Source of the DNA: Paragonimus westermani
Taxonomy: Eukaryota; Platyhelminthes; Trematoda; Plagiorchiida; Troglotrematidae
NCBI GenBank assembly: GCA_008508345.1
Contig: QNGE01000404.1
Location: 51,225-115,224 of the forward strand
DNA length: 64,000 nt
Reading direction: 5' to 3'
Of this stretch, positions 21,743 through 33,489 are shown in pieces. The translations under genes and the position numbers were made by a program. The notes below the pieces were generated by a model, which saw only the letters and a list, made by a program, of their open reading frames with translations, was not told the DNA's origin and searched no databases. Position 1 is the first letter of the stretch, and each line of letters begins with the position of its first letter.

Positions 21743-22300
21743 TCAGTGCCTCGGTACCGCCAATATTGCTGCAAAACCTCGGGCTGGTATTTCGACTGTT
21801 TGCTCTACGATCGGAACGTTGCCAGTTGGTACTGGCAGGGGCCGCATCTGGGCTCCTTCCGGCGTTTGGGCTTGCCTCAACTCATTGTAATAAACCATAG
21901 GTACACCCGCTGTTGGGTTCGTCATGTCACGAATTAAATATACAATAGGTGATCGCACGTGCACAGTTACGAACGGACCTAGCCACCGGCGATGGAATTT
22001 GTGCCCGGCCCCCAACGGTGGTTTTGGTCTGAACAACCAGACATGATCCCCGACGCGGTAAACTGGTCCGTTTTCTGTACGGTCACAACAGCTTTTCTGA
22101 TGGTGTTGTGACTTTGGCTGATGCTGGGCGGCAATTTTATAGGAGACTCTCAAACGTTCGCCCAGCTCCTTAACATAATGTGGTAAACCTATGCATTCGG
22201 CTGGCGCCAGCGGTGTTAGTACTTCAATTGGCAGGCGCGGTTCATGTCCTAGGGTTAGTAGTGAAGGTGTGTACCCTGTACTCGAATGGACGGCTGCCAT
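21743..22300 (-). pseudogene. Gypsy integrase C-terminal part
   Basis: A 185-residue open frame continues the integrase after a one-frame shift at about 22300. It begins with VHSSTGYTPSLLTLGHEPRL, the end of the integrase core. It then has the chromodomain-like GPY/F region: VYRVGDHVWLFRP, HRRWLGPFVTVHV and a VVYLIRD-like strand. A proline-rich tail ends at 21743. In working elements it follows in frame with the catalytic core. It lies directly before the polypurine tract, as expected for the pol 3' end. Confidence 0.88.
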
Positions 22301-22301
22301 A

Positions 22302-23610
22302 TCAGGTTAAGAGACACTGTGGCAGGATTTCTTCCCGACGATCTGACAGGTGTCGTTCAATAAAGACACGTAGAATTGTCATTACAGTACGATTGGTTCG
22401 TTCGACCAAGCTGTTACTCTGAGGGTGGTAAGGAGTTGTTCGGGTTTTGTGTATGCTTAACACACGACATACTTCTTCTAGAAGACGACTTCCAAACGCA
22501 GCGCCTTGGTCGGAGTGCAGCCCAATGTGTGTACCGAGACGAGTGACCCATTCGTTTACGAACAACGATGTTATTGTAGAAGCCTGTTGGTTTGGCATCG
22601 GAAAGGCTTCACACCATTTAGTAAAATAGTCGACAATCACAACAATATATTTATTTCCCCTTCTCGAAGTCGGTAGTGGTCCCATCACATTAACTTCCAC
22701 ACGGTGGTTGGGGCCAACTGTTGCAACCGTTTGAAGCGGGACCCTGTGAGCTACAGTGGGGGATTTGGTTTGCGCACAGAAGTTACAGTTGACACATTTG
22801 CGAACAACATCGTCATGTAGCGTCAGCCACCAAAAGCGCTGTCGGACAGCCGCTCCAGTCCTTCGCTGACCCGCATGTCCAAGTTCTACATGCATCTCTC
22901 GGACGACCTTCGACACCTTGCCAGATGGGACGATTAGTCTGTGTGTTCGTTTGGCCCTATCAAATAAATGCAATACGCCATCGTTAACTCGCAAAGTCGC
23001 CCACTGTGACCATAAGCAGCGCTCTTCCGGGGATCTGCCCTCTAATTCGCGACCAGTCGGTTTTGGGTTTCCAATAAGTTGCCGACGGCAGATGGTAGAA
23101 ATGTGCGGATCACCCAGTTGACAGTGTGCCCACGTAGCCCCAACTAATGGTGTGAATAACGTAGCGTTAACAGTTTCCGTAGGAAAGTGGGACAACGCAT
23201 CAGCATTCGCGTGACGGCTGCCCGGGCGATAGATACAGTCGAAGTCGTAATCTTGCAAATATTCCAACCAACGTGCTACTCGATCCTTCGGCTTTCGAAA
23301 GTTGCGAAGCCATTGTAGCACTCGATGGTCCGTTCGAACTTTGACGGATTTCCCGAGTAAGTAAGGGCGGAAGTGTTTTAGGAAATACACTGAAGCTAAC
23401 ATTTCACGCCGCATAGTGCAATAACGCATTTCCCGCTTGTCGAGCCGACAACTTGCATAGGCAATCACGAATTCCCCATTGGCCGACTGTTGGAACAGTA
23501 CAGCACCGATAGCTAGGTCACTGGCGTCAGTGCCTATTATGAGGGGACGGGCAGACGGCGAGAAATCGGGGGATGCGAGAATAAGAGGGGAGCTCAGCTG
23601 ATCTTTAAGT
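22302..23610 (-). pseudogene. Gypsy RNase H and integrase core
   Basis: The RNase H begins near 23560 with GTDASDLAIGAVLFQ (catalytic Asp). The long open frame 22302-23468 continues with REMLASV (Glu), VRTDHRVLQWL (Asp) and HANADALS (Asp). The integrase follows: an HHCC zinc finger (HVELGH then CVNCNFC), the core region with HRVEVNVMGPLP, SDQGAAF, and LVERTNRTV. In Gypsy integrases the first catalytic residue is an Asp in the position that here reads Asn (VEVNVMGP). The second Asp and the Glu are retained. The frame ends at a stop at 22302 and resumes shifted in 21743-22300. RNase H looks catalytically complete; integrase does not. Confidence 0.92.
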
Positions 23611-23637
23611 GTTGAACGCTGCGTGATATTCAGCAGA

Positions 23638-24330
23638 TCATACGGATTTCTTGTCTTTCTCCGTAAGTTGACGCAGCAGGAATGCTATCTCCGCAAAATA
23701 TGGAACAAACTTCCGGTAATACGGAGCCAGTCCCATAAAACTGCATACTCCGCTTACCGATTGTGGTACTGGCCAATCAGCAACTTGTCTGACTTTTGTG
23801 CCATCGGTTTTTACTCCTGCAAGTGTGATTAGATGGCCCAAGAATGATACTTCTTGCTTTAAGAGCACGTATTTTGTAGGCTTCAGTTTCAGGCGTGCCA
23901 TTCGGAGAAGTTCGAATACATTTTCCAGTCTGGAATTATGCTCTTCTATTGTGGGGGCGTGAAGAATAATGTCGTCGAGATAGATTAAACATGGGCTTGG
24001 AACTAAATTTTGAAACACTGTCTGCATTATTTACTGAAAAATAACAGGCGCGTTAGCTAAGCCGAACGGCCTTGTTTCAAATTCATACAACACGGATGGA
24101 ATGAGTAATGCCGTCTTTTGACGATCTGTGGGGGCGGACTTCAACCTGCCGGTACCTCGAAGCTAGATCAAGCGTGGAGAACCATTTCACGCCAAGCAAC
24201 GCATCGAGTGTGATGTCTATGCGTGACAGAGGAAATGAATCTCTTTTCGTTATAGAATTCAGACGTCTGTAGTCAACACACAACCGTAAGCTTCCGTCCT
24301 TCTTTTTAAACAACACGATGGGGGTGCCCA
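23638..24330 (-). pseudogene. Gypsy reverse transcriptase
   Basis: Two pieces. Piece 24083-24316 begins with [19 protein letters not shown] and contains [15 protein letters not shown] (motif A Asp). Piece 23638-24027 has the catalytic box YLDDIILHA, then FLGHLITLAGVKTD and YYRKFVPYFAEIA, which lead to RNase H. A frame change lies between about 24080 and 24030, where the PFGLxNAPxxFQ block is ([16 protein letters not shown] on the minus strand). The main catalytic residues are intact; the reading frame is not. Confidence 0.92.
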
Positions 24331-24721
24331 GGGGGAAGTCGATGGGCGTATAACTCTCTTGTTAAGCATGTCTTAAATCATGGTATTCACTCGTGACTGA
24401 TAGTGAATAAGGATTCTTCTGGCGGGTTGTCGGAGAGGGTGGTGGTCACTTGTATCGATTTCGTGTTGTACAAGTCGAGTCCGCCCAAGTTCCTCACTAC
24501 CTCACTGGAACACATCGGGGAAGCTACGTAGAAGGCTTGCTAGTGTGAGTCTTTCAGTCTGGGGCGGAGCATTCTCAGTTAATATTGGTTGTATCAAAAT
24601 CGATTCCAGTTCGTTTAGGTTGTTGGCAGCTTCTAGTACGTTTACTGTTTGAGGCTTTCTTTCGTGCATTCTTAGCATTATAACAAAAACGGATTATCTG
24701 TGAGGATGGGTCGACCTTATC

Positions 24722-25069
24722 TCAGTACCGCCGTAGAAAATCCATTCCTAAAATCGCGCTCCATAGCAGATGGCTACTTACTGCAAACTGATGTCGAGTG
24801 GTTAAGTTAGCCAACTGTACAGTAGCCACTACTTGCGAGCCCGTCTGTAAGATGGTGCCGTTTTCCGTTAATATATGATGGCGGTATTCAGACCAGAATA
24901 TTTTACAATGTGATTGGGCCACCACGGTCAAGTTTAAAATGGAACACGAGGCACCAGTATCAATCAAAAAGCAGATAGCCTCGTTATCCAATCTACCGTT
25001 CACACTTAGTGGCTTATCTACGTCAGCGTTGGCGCGACAGATAACAGAAGGTATAGATGCATGGGACAA
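24722..25069 (-). pseudogene. Gypsy aspartic protease
   Basis: Open frame with FLIDTGASCSIL, the retropepsin active-site triad DTG followed by A. It also has a downstream SAILGMDFLRRY, the second conserved (I)LGxDFL block. It lies between the zinc-knuckle segment and RT, as expected. Nothing in this piece itself is broken. The protease matures the polyprotein in working elements. Confidence 0.92.
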
Positions 25070-25079
25070 AATTGAACTA

Positions 25080-25620
25080 CCGCGTTTTACTCGTCCTGCT
25101 ACCAGAGGTGGAGTGTGTTCACACTTCTGCGCGCGGGAGCCAAACCTTTTACAGTAGACGCAATTACTCGCCGGGGAACTTGGTTAGGGGAAGTTTCAGT
25201 TGGCTAAACACATGGGTCCTTTTACTGAGGAGGTGTCGCGCATCGACCCCCGCACCGCCCCAAGTGCCCGTACTTTTCAACTGCTTTTATTAACGACGAC
25301 GCCGGTTTGTAAAGGAATTTTCCACTTAATTCTTGATTAGATAGCCCCAGACAGAAACGGTCACGAATCTGACAATCTCTTTCCGTCGGGAATGATTGTG
25401 AAGACGCTTTCAGAACTAGTTCCCGCAGGTCAAGAAGGAACGAGTTCACCAATTCCGACGGTTGCTGGCGCCTGTCGTGGAGCCTTTTGCAATACACAGG
25501 CGTTAATTTCGTGCGCCCAAAGAGTGCTTATACGGTTTTCCATATAACATCGGGTGGTGAATCTGAAGCCATACCAGAAGCACAAATTGCTTCACAGCTG
25601 CATCACCCAAAAAACTAAGG
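25080..25620 (-). pseudogene. Gypsy gag C-terminal part with degenerate zinc knuckle
   Basis: Open frame 25222-25497 reads YCKRLHDRRQQPSELVNSFL then LDLRELVLKAS and RDRFCLGLSNQEL. This is the typical gag (retrotransposon gag, PF03732-like) end with its 'F..GL....' block. About 80 bases further on, in another frame, is CVYCKRFGSRAQKC. This is a CCHC knuckle that has kept its three cysteines and lost its His. gag would form the particle. The N-terminal part of gag (25620-25810) is poorly recognisable. Confidence 0.75.
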
Positions 25621-25814
25621 ATATAAAAGCTGCGAAGCTTGTAATTCACCGCTAATGAGTAAATTTTGACTTCAAATGCCCAGTCATCGAAGTCATCATC
25701 GGGATTGCAAAAGGGGGTTGACCTGATGATGGTTTAACCCCGCAGCACAACTCGTTCATTTCGATGGTATAGTCCGTCGATAACGGGGGTGAAGTGAACT
25801 CCGGTTTCGTATTC

Positions 25815-25832
25815 ATCCCACCTCTGTCACCA
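25815..25832 (-). other. Candidate primer-binding site
   Basis: Minus strand reads TGGTGACAGAGGTGGGAT, starting TGG as required to pair with a tRNA CCA end. It sits a few bases inside the 5' LTR. The pairing tRNA is not established; the form is compatible with a leucine-type tRNA end. Confidence 0.5.
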
Positions 25833-25834
25833 TT

Positions 25835-26192
25835 TTTAACAGGACGACAAAAGAATACGCAGGGCAGCAATCGCAGGCAATCCCGACGCAATCCGAAACC
25901 AGAGAAAAGACGTAGGGAACAATCACAACCAGCGAATTGGGAATACAAAGACGGGGCGGCGATCCGCACAACGCCAATGGCGACATGAGAATCAAAGTCG
26001 CAATCACAACATATTTTTTAATCCTTCCAAACAAGTAAGTCCAGTGGGATCGAATATCACAGTTTTATGGACGTTCATGTCGTGTGGAACACGCCGAGTA
26101 ATACGTAGGTGGGTGATCTGAAATAGATAACAAGGGAGAGATCATCAACGGAAAGTTTAAATCGCATGCGCAACAGTTTCTACATTGTTACA
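25835..26192 (-). repeat. 5' LTR of the Gypsy element
   Basis: Direct repeat of 21357-21714 (about five differences over the 336-bp core). On the minus strand it starts TGTAAC at 26192. The inner end near 25835-25855 is poorly matched with the other copy. Confidence 0.9.
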
Positions 26193-26559
26193 CAAGTATT
26201 TACCGTGTGAATATTCATGTGGTATTTTCTCTTATGCTTATCATCGGTGACACTATTAACCTGTATAATCTGGTCACATTCCACTTTCGTCCATGTCTAC
26301 CCGAGAATCTAATCTTATTTGCGAACATGGTTACCAAAACCATTGGTCATGCAAGATCCGCGGGTGCCAAAGCTACATTATGAGGATCTAAATTCGGTGT
26401 TAATCGTTTTAAAGGCAAAGTTTCTGGGTTCAGAACTTATGTCGGCTCTCCCAAGGTTACAACCGTCAAAGGGAATGAAAATAATCAGGTGGTTCTCACC
26501 TCTCGAACTAAAAACTGTTCTGTTCGTACAGATAGTGTATTGGCGAACTTATTTGTCAG

Positions 26560-27218
26560 AGTTTCTTAGCTGGAAGCAGAGCTCGCCCAAATAAGGTCAA
26601 GCCGCCCTGCACTTGATTCTCTAAAAGAGAATCTTTTCTCTTTATCTTGCGTTTTCAAATTGCCCCAAAGTCCCAGGATGGATAACATTCGGAGCGCAAA
26701 CATGTTCATCAACACATTGGTAAAAGGAATCACAAAACGGATGCGTTGCTGAAACAATGCCACCATATTCAGTGTGTCAGAAAGCATTTAAAAGATACTT
26801 TTGAATGTTATTGGAATAGGCCCAACATCATATACCTGCATCCGTCTTCGTAAGAATACAAAAGTTATGCTGCCCGCTGTTATTCAAATTCCATAGCGAG
26901 GCAATTGCAGAACAGTTCATACAGAACCAGGACCATATTAAATCTAAAACCTCGCTTAAATTGTTGAAAATTCTGGAGGACAGAACGCCACCTGAAAGAG
27001 AGTGTCAAAAACTCTTGCTGGGCAGGACCTCCATCTCCGACTCTAACCATGTGATCCAGGACGCATCGAGACAGGGTACAACGATGTCCAAAGATGAAAA
27101 ACTGGGTTCCAAAGATCGCGCAGTATTGCTTTGTTGCATCACGCCTGAATGCATCAACGACTCTATCAACAATGCCAGCGCCATCAAAGAAAAGAACTTC
27201 GCTGACCTGATTGATTGA
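26560..27218 (+). pseudogene. LINE ORF1-like protein remnant
   Basis: A coiled-coil-like start (ELAQIRSSRPALDSLKENLF) lies at about 26580. A segment with NNATIFSVSESI and CIRLRKNTKVMLPAVIQ follows (about 26755-26890). Then KILEDRTPPERECQKLLLGR appears in the 26961-27218 frame. The order of coiled coil, RRM-like strand pattern and a DRTP..RE box is that of nucleic-acid chaperone ORF1 proteins of CR1-type LINEs. Frames change at least twice. ORF1 would coat the element RNA in working copies. Confidence 0.55.
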
Positions 27219-27953
27219 ACAGTGGATCTTGACAGTTCCAACAGCGTGCCCAGCGTTGGGGTTACGTCAGTCAAGGAATCAACCGAAAAAAGAAGGTACA
27301 CGAATGACTGCACCCTTATGGAAATCAATGGAGCATCTGGACCGCAACCTATCTGCGCGGAAACAGGATACCGGCAGTCTATTAATCAAAGACACGTCGG
27401 TGTCTCAACTTTGAACCAATCCCGTAGGAAACCACAAACTGACAACCAATGAGGTATCCGTGATAACAAACCCTCTCGAAATCATTACCCTACAGGTCGC
27501 CCGAGTTTCCTCATGAGGGAATAAATGAGCAAGGAAACGCAAACCCAGCGAATAAAAAGACGCATCTCTTACCAGCCCCCAATTCTAGGCCTCTGCCTAA
27601 TAATAGCAGTCTCCCTTGCGACGCACCTATTCATGTAAGGCCAAACCATAGCCACCCTGGAGTTGCTTACCGTATGTTCAACACCCCATTCAATACGGTT
27701 AGCCCCTTAACTTAGAATGTTCACCTAAATGCAACCCGCGCTCTCCTCGTTGACAACGAGCCGGTGGATATGACCAGTTTACCTCAGCCTTACCCTTTTT
27801 AGCGGGACATAACTTTCAAACCTCCTCTACTAACTCCATCTCGCCTACAAGACAAGACCACACTTTAGACCTCATCTTTACCACAGTTATCTCTTCTGCT
27901 ACTGTATAGGTCTCAAAAAATTTCCAGGAAGTATTCATAACATAGTCAACTTC

Positions 27954-29275
27954 ATGCTTGACCTAAAAGCTGTTAAAGAGTCGACAGTCATAAACTACCG
28001 CCAAACTAAATTCGTCGACTGGAACGTGCTCACCACACTGCTGAGATCTCTGGAATGGAACACAATTTTTCTTACCTCCGATCCTAGTATTGCAACCGAG
28101 GCATTTAACGAACACTTCAGATCTTGCGTGAACATCTTGGCGCCGCAAAGTTCAAAACACCCTATTGTGTAGTGTAACGGCATAATTCTCACTCTAAAGG
28201 TGCAAAGTAAGCTCAAAAGTTTTAAATCCAGGGACTGGAAAACACGCGACTTCTCTATTACTACGCAACTGCATAAATTGATCAATGCTATTGAATATAG
28301 AACCAAAATGCTCCACATGAGTGAAGAAAAAGATGCGCTCAACAGCACAGATAATAGCTCGCAGTTGATGCAGTTGATGAGACGCAGGACTAATAGGATG
28401 GACCCTGCCATCTCAGTAGTGACACTACAGGACAAAACCACCGTAGATGATCCTGTAACAATCTGTGAGGTCTTTAATTCATATTTTGCTGCTTCCCTCA
28501 GCACTGAAGGACGCATACTGCCCCAATCTCTCCCCGTAAGTACAAGTACGTTCCTTAGCCATATCCCTGTTGATGCAGGGTTCATACGCTCGCAGTTAGC
28601 TGTTATCAAACCTTCTCACCTATCTGGTCCTGATGACATGTATCCCGTTGCTCTGAAACACGGAGGAGAAGACATCCCTCCACTCCTGCTCAATATTTAT
28701 ACACTTACACCAACATCAGGCTCCTTTCCTCTTCAGTGGAAAAACTCTACAATTAAGCCCCGCTATAAAAGTGGCTGGCGGCATGAATTCAGCAATTATC
28801 GTCCCATTAACCATACCTCAATTTGTTCTAATGTGTTGGAAAAGATAATAAAATGCCGCATGGTCGAACTCCTGTTATCACGAAACCTTATAAACCACTC
28901 CCAGCATGGGTTTCTCAACAGGCGTTCTTGCATGACATGCAAGCTAGAAATTCTTAACCATGTGACAGAATCTACTGGCGCCGGAGAGGCGATTATCATC
29001 ATGCTGTTGGACATGGCGAAGACTTCCCATCGTGTGCCTCGTAAGCGTCCTTCACTCAAAATAGAATACTTTGGCATATGTAATCCATTGCTTAGCTGGT
29101 TTTTCACGTACCTTACAGGCCGCACACAAACAGTGAAAATAGGAGACCACAGCTCAACGCCCTGACCGGTCACCAGTGGGGTGACACAAGGAAGTGTTCC
29201 GGGACAGTTGCTCTTTCTCATATATATGTACCATATATGTCAAGTTATCAAGCATGACAAACTATTCCAAATCGC
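27954..29275 (+). pseudogene. LINE linker and RT (321-residue open frame)
   Basis: Frame 27954-28172 is the linker (SLEWNTIFLTSDPSIATEAF). Frame 28200-29165 runs through TICEVFNSYFAASLS, SGPDDMYPVALKHGGE (fingers), FSNYRPINHTSICSNVLEKI, QHGFLNRRSCMTCKLEIL, and motif A with IIIMLLDMAKTSHRVP. The catalytic context there is damaged (LDMAKTSH for LDxxKAFD). Stop at 29165, then motif B (SGVTQGSVPGQLLF) and motif C with IADDTKIVY (about 29270), where it ends at 29300. This is the longest intact LINE frame in the window. Confidence 0.88.
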
Positions 29276-29659
29276 TGATGATACCAAAATTGTCTACAAT
29301 CTGGTAAATGACCGTTGAAAGTTTTCTAACAAAACCTACCCAACCCGCGTAGATGGCGGCAGATGGCTGTGCATTAATCAATTCGAGGTCGAACACATTT
29401 TGTAAAGCATGAGCATCGCGACTGGTAGACAGAACGTCCTTTAAATACGGTCTACTCTATTGTTTTCTCTGCCTGGAAATATATCTGTTTGGGGAAATTG
29501 CAGGGAGTTGAAGGCCGTATTTCTAGATCTCTGACGGAAGTAGCGGTGTCAACATCAGCATTGGGTAATTTACAACCACAAGTGATTGTGTTCGATTTGT
29601 TCGCTGAGAATGTCATCAGCCATGTTTTGCACTACAGTTGCAATGACTCTGGGTCCTGC

Positions 29660-30640
29660 CGTATATTCCATGTGCATCATGAGCGTATTCTGCTCAAAAT
29701 GGCATTCTCTGGTATACGTGATCCATCGCTTAGCTGGTTTTCCACATACCCTACAGGCCGCACACAAACAGTGAAAATAAGAGACCATAGCTCAACGCCT
29801 AAACCAGTCACTATTGAGGTGGTACAAGTAAGTGTTCTGGGACCGTTACTCTTTCTCATATATATGTACGATATATGTCAAGTTATCAAGCATGGCAACC
29901 TATTCCTATTCGTTGATGATACCAAACTTGTGTACAGCTTTCCTCCTGGCAATCCCAATCCATGTTTAGAAAATATGCGGAAGAACCTCATGTCATTAGA
30001 GACTTGGTGTCAGACTTGTCTGATGGAATTTTCAGCCAACAAATCTACTATCGTTGTGCATGGTTGTCACGTACCAGATGGCTCTATAAAGTTGGACGGT
30101 CACAGCATATCAACCGCGAACTCAGTACGTGATCTGGGAATGCGTTACTCAAACTCATTCAACTTCGCAGAACATATATCTTCCCTAGTCGCTAAAAGCA
30201 CATTAAACACTCATTGTTCCCACCAGCTGCACGATTACACCCTTATAAACTATGTGTACGATCCCAGTTTGAGTATTGCACGTTCATGAATAGAATGACT
30301 CTGGAAAGCCTCCAGCGTACAATCACGACAAGCTTATTGGGTCATCTATCTTCTGTGAGCTACAGAGAACGCCGCCAGGCGCTTGCAATCGATCGTCTTT
30401 GGTCATAACGGCTCAAGCTTAACATTTCACTCACGTATACTCTGGTCTATGGTAATAAATTCACTGTCAGCTTTGCGACTCGCTCACAACGCAGGTCGAA
30501 TTATAACCTCAGAGACAAGGACTTCAACTTGGCAGCTCTTGAATACCGGAAAAACTGCGTTCAAATTTTTTCTTAGCAAAATATTCCTACATTTGGAACA
30601 AACTCCCGTATGCAATTAGATCCAATAAGAATATACACCG
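29660..30640 (+). pseudogene. Second, overlapping RT segment of the same LINE
   Basis: Frame 29489-30289 enters RT at HHERILLKMAFSGIRDPSLSW. It repeats the LSWF.TY.TGRTQTVKI block and motif B (here VVQVSVLGP) seen at 29090-29220. It then goes on where the first segment stops: FVDDTKLVYSFPPGNPNPC, TWCQTCLMEFSANKSTIV, SVRDLGMRYSNSFNFAEHIS. The thumb (LESLQRTITTSLLGHLSS) is in 30214-30408 and the C-terminus (LRSN-like) is near 30600. Motif C has VDD with the preceding Ala changed to Val. It is frameshifted and inactive. Confidence 0.82.
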
Positions 30641-30789
30641 ATTCAAACAAAACTTAGAAACTTTCCTAAGAGTGACGAACGTCATGTCCATTTTTGAGTT
30701 CTACTTGTCTGAGGACGTTATCTTTGAAAACGGATCTAATAACACCTAAAGAAACCCTCCTGTTTTGCGTGATATTAAGTCACGCACCC

Positions 30790-32050
30790 CACAAACTGAT
30801 CAAAACTATTGATTTCAGGATAAATGTTGTACTGTTAGGCTTGCCAGCGAACAGGAAAACATGCCTATATTCAACGCGTATGGGTGTCAATATACATGCC
30901 CACTGGTAACAACCCAATTATCCCCATACACCCTTACCTCATGATTATTGATAGCTTGTGTGTCTGTGTTGTAAACCAGCATGCAATAGCTAAGCATGCC
31001 AAAATGGTTTGGATAAAAGAACTCAACCTGTTCATCTCGTGACTGCATAATAACCTTGAGTCGCAACTCTTCCTTTTTCCCCTCCGATACGCCACCAGAC
31101 AACTTCGCAGTATTATCAAACATTGTTCTCATTCTATAAGTCCGCCGTAGAGAGATAACTGACATTTTAATCCGGCAGTAATCGTATACCAGGGAAAGCT
31201 TCTAATCGATCTCTTCTCGTGTTATTTGATGACAGCTGTTCGTTTATGGTAAATATTCCATCAATTAACACAATGCTATTAACGCCACATAGAAGGTGAT
31301 GCCAGAATGTCATATGTTCCATTGTTCGTCATAGCTCACATAGTCCGTTCCACGTTCTCTCGTTTGTCGCGTGATTCCGCTCTACATTCTTGGTTTCACT
31401 AATATATCCCGCGTGAGGAAACATCCCACTCCGCCCAGACACTCAAAATTCCGCAATGGTTAGGCATATCGTGAGCTTCTCATAGTTCTTTGGAATTTGA
31501 GCGAAAAATGACGTCCGGTTGAGAGGCTCATCCGTTCCCCGCGAAAGTACATGCGTCCCCACCTCGTCCCCAGCACAAAAACTTTCCGAACATTTTCCTG
31601 GGACTATTTACATGGAATAGTGATAAAGTTCTTTGCCAATACATCCCCTTCATTCTCCAAGCCCCCTTTCTTTGGCGAGAACTTGAGCATTGGGCCGATG
31701 ATCACCTCGTGGAATCCCAATTGATGTAACAAATCAACTATTTTATCGAATTGTGTAGACTGCAAGTGCCATCGTCTCAAAAGTATGAAGCTCGAAGTTC
31801 TCTGTCTAAAACTGAATTTTCCCCTCAAATGTTGTCTGTTTTGTTGCTCTGTTCGCATAGCTGACTCATTGTACGATTTACAAATTCGGTGTTCAAATGT
31901 GTATACGCTTAAAAATCTGTACGTTGATTACGCTCTTCTGAGCGTGTTTCTCACAAATGCGTCGATAAATGTGCCATTATTATTATTAGTGTCAGTATTA
32001 AATCGATGTTACTGGGTTGACGGGAGGAGTGAACGATTATCCTAATCAGG
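30790..32050. other. No recognised gene
   Basis: Open frames 30887-31165 and 31604-31858 (minus) and 31785-32045 (plus) carry no motif I recognise. The interval separates two oppositely oriented copies of one CR1 family. Confidence 0.4.
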
Positions 32051-32059
32051 ATACAGAAA

Positions 32060-33480
32060 GGGTTTGCCATATTCTGCAAAATCGCGTACGTCATTCATGT
32101 ACATTAAGAACATCAGAGGCTCAGTGTGCTTTCTCGTGTCACCCCACTAGTCACTTGTTTTGTTTTGAGCAGTGCTTCCCCATTTTGACTGTCTTAATAC
32201 AGCCTTCAAGTTATGACGAAGGCCTGTTATACGAAGGATCCTGTATGTCAAAATATGCTATTCTGTTCAAGAGACGCTTGTGAGGCACACGATTAAAAGG
32301 CTTTGGCATATCTAAGTGTATGGTGATTACCGCATTTCATGTGTTGACTGACATCGACATATGGCTTGAGGATTCCAGATGACATGTCATACAGGAGCGC
32401 TCACTAATTAAGTTGTGCTGTGAAAGGTTTATAAGTTTTTATGGCCTCAACAACTCGACACTTTGTACCGTTAGTATCCTTTCAAACACTGTGGAGCAGA
32501 CTGGCGTTTGGTTGGTGGGACGATAGTTATTAACTTCCTGTCTTGGACCACTCTTGTGGCGAGGCATAATTTTTGACGTTATCCACTGAAGGGAAAGATG
32601 CTGGATAAAAGTAATTGGTTGAGAATGTGTATATCCTCACACCATTGCTTGATGACCATTGATGGGATACCATCTGGTCCAGGATGGATTGGGGGTTTAA
32701 TAGCAGCTAACTGTGAAGGAATACTCCGAACATCAACCGAACCATGATCCAAAACTCCATTAGTTTTCGACAGAGAATTGGCGGGTAATAATGTGCTTTC
32801 TGCGCAAAACTAAGCAACAAACTATGAGTTGAAGTCTTGAAATATTGCAACAGGGTCATCGACAACCGTTTTGGTGTCTGAGAGCAACAGCTTTTATTTC
32901 AGGGTCCCCCATGGAATTTCTTCGCTTCACAAGCTGCATTATTTTCACACACCTCTGCTCGCTACAAAGCTCTAGTTTCTATTCACTTGAATGACGGAGT
33001 TGCGTCTGATGTTCTGCATGTTCAGACAATCCGCTCACTTGCATCACCAGGGAGCAATCTAGTGTTCTTCCGTACCTCGATTTAGGCATTTCAAGTCTAT
33101 CATTTCCTTTGGCAGTAAGGATCCCTTCTTATACATACGAGCCGACGCGTTCTGACTTTATGGAGGCCAGAACTTTGATACAAAATGTCAGATGTTTGAT
33201 GAATTCCCCAACCGCTATATTTGGGCGTGACATGAGAAAGGGGGTATTCCAATCCAGGGATTTAATAGCAACATTTGAATGGAGGTTATTTACTCCATTG
33301 CGCAGACAAATCTTTCCCCCGTCCTTCTCCATTTCCATGCGGTGCATCGAAATGTCGCAGCTGGGATCACCCCAATTCTCGCTGATTTCTGGCCTTCATA
33401 TTCCGATTTCTGCCCTCAACCACTCAACTAACCTGTTCTTTGTTCGTGAGGCTCAAATTAGTATTCGCAGTGGCAGCGAG
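32060..33480 (-). mobile_element. CR1-type LINE RT remnant, minus strand
   Basis: Minus strand: linker (33347-33129, with AIKSLDWNTPFL), fingers with PGPDGIPSMVIKQWCEDI (about 32690), NNYRPTNQTPVC (about 32530), SCMTCHLESSSHM (about 32390), a motif A remnant (DMPKPFNRVPHKRLL, about 32300) and motif B region near 32140. It ends around 32060 at the YGKPFLY segment just before motif C. It is the same family as 12750-14400 and 26320-30780, but inverted. No endonuclease, thumb or tail is seen, so both ends are lost. A plus-strand ORF at 33109-33561 is the antisense of the linker. Confidence 0.8.
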
Positions 33481-33489
33481 TTTCCTCTG

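Larger units (their letters stand above)
21357..26192 (-). mobile_element. Ty3/Gypsy LTR retrotransposon, nearly full structure, coding-defective
   Basis: A 4.8-kb element on the minus strand is bounded by two closely similar LTRs (21357-21714 and 25835-26192). Right to left it has a 5' LTR, candidate primer-binding site, gag with a degenerate zinc knuckle, aspartic protease, RT, RNase H, integrase, polypurine tract and 3' LTR. That protease-RT-RNaseH-integrase order is the Ty3/Gypsy order. LTRs begin TGTAAC at the minus-strand 5' end. Flanking bases TAAG and CAAG are a possible 4-bp target-site duplication with one mismatch. The coding region has frame breaks (for example at about 22300) and stops, so the copy is non-autonomous now. 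Confidence 0.93.
26320..30780 (+). mobile_element. CR1-type LINE with ORF1-like region and partly duplicated RT
   Basis: Plus strand in order: ORF1-like region (about 26560-27218), strongly decayed endonuclease (about 27430-27940), endonuclease-RT linker (27954-28172), RT (28200-29275), about 380 bases of other sequence, then a second RT segment (29660-30640) and tail. The second segment repeats about 250 bases of the first (motif A-B-C region) before running on into thumb and C-terminus. It is the same family as 12750-14400 and 32060-33480. Minus-strand ORFs here, including a 204-residue frame at 27995-28609, are antisense shadows. Confidence 0.82.

Noticed and set aside
27995..28609. 204-residue minus-strand ORF
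   Set aside because: It is the antisense of the CR1 linker and RT frame (27954-29165 plus), which has the real motifs.
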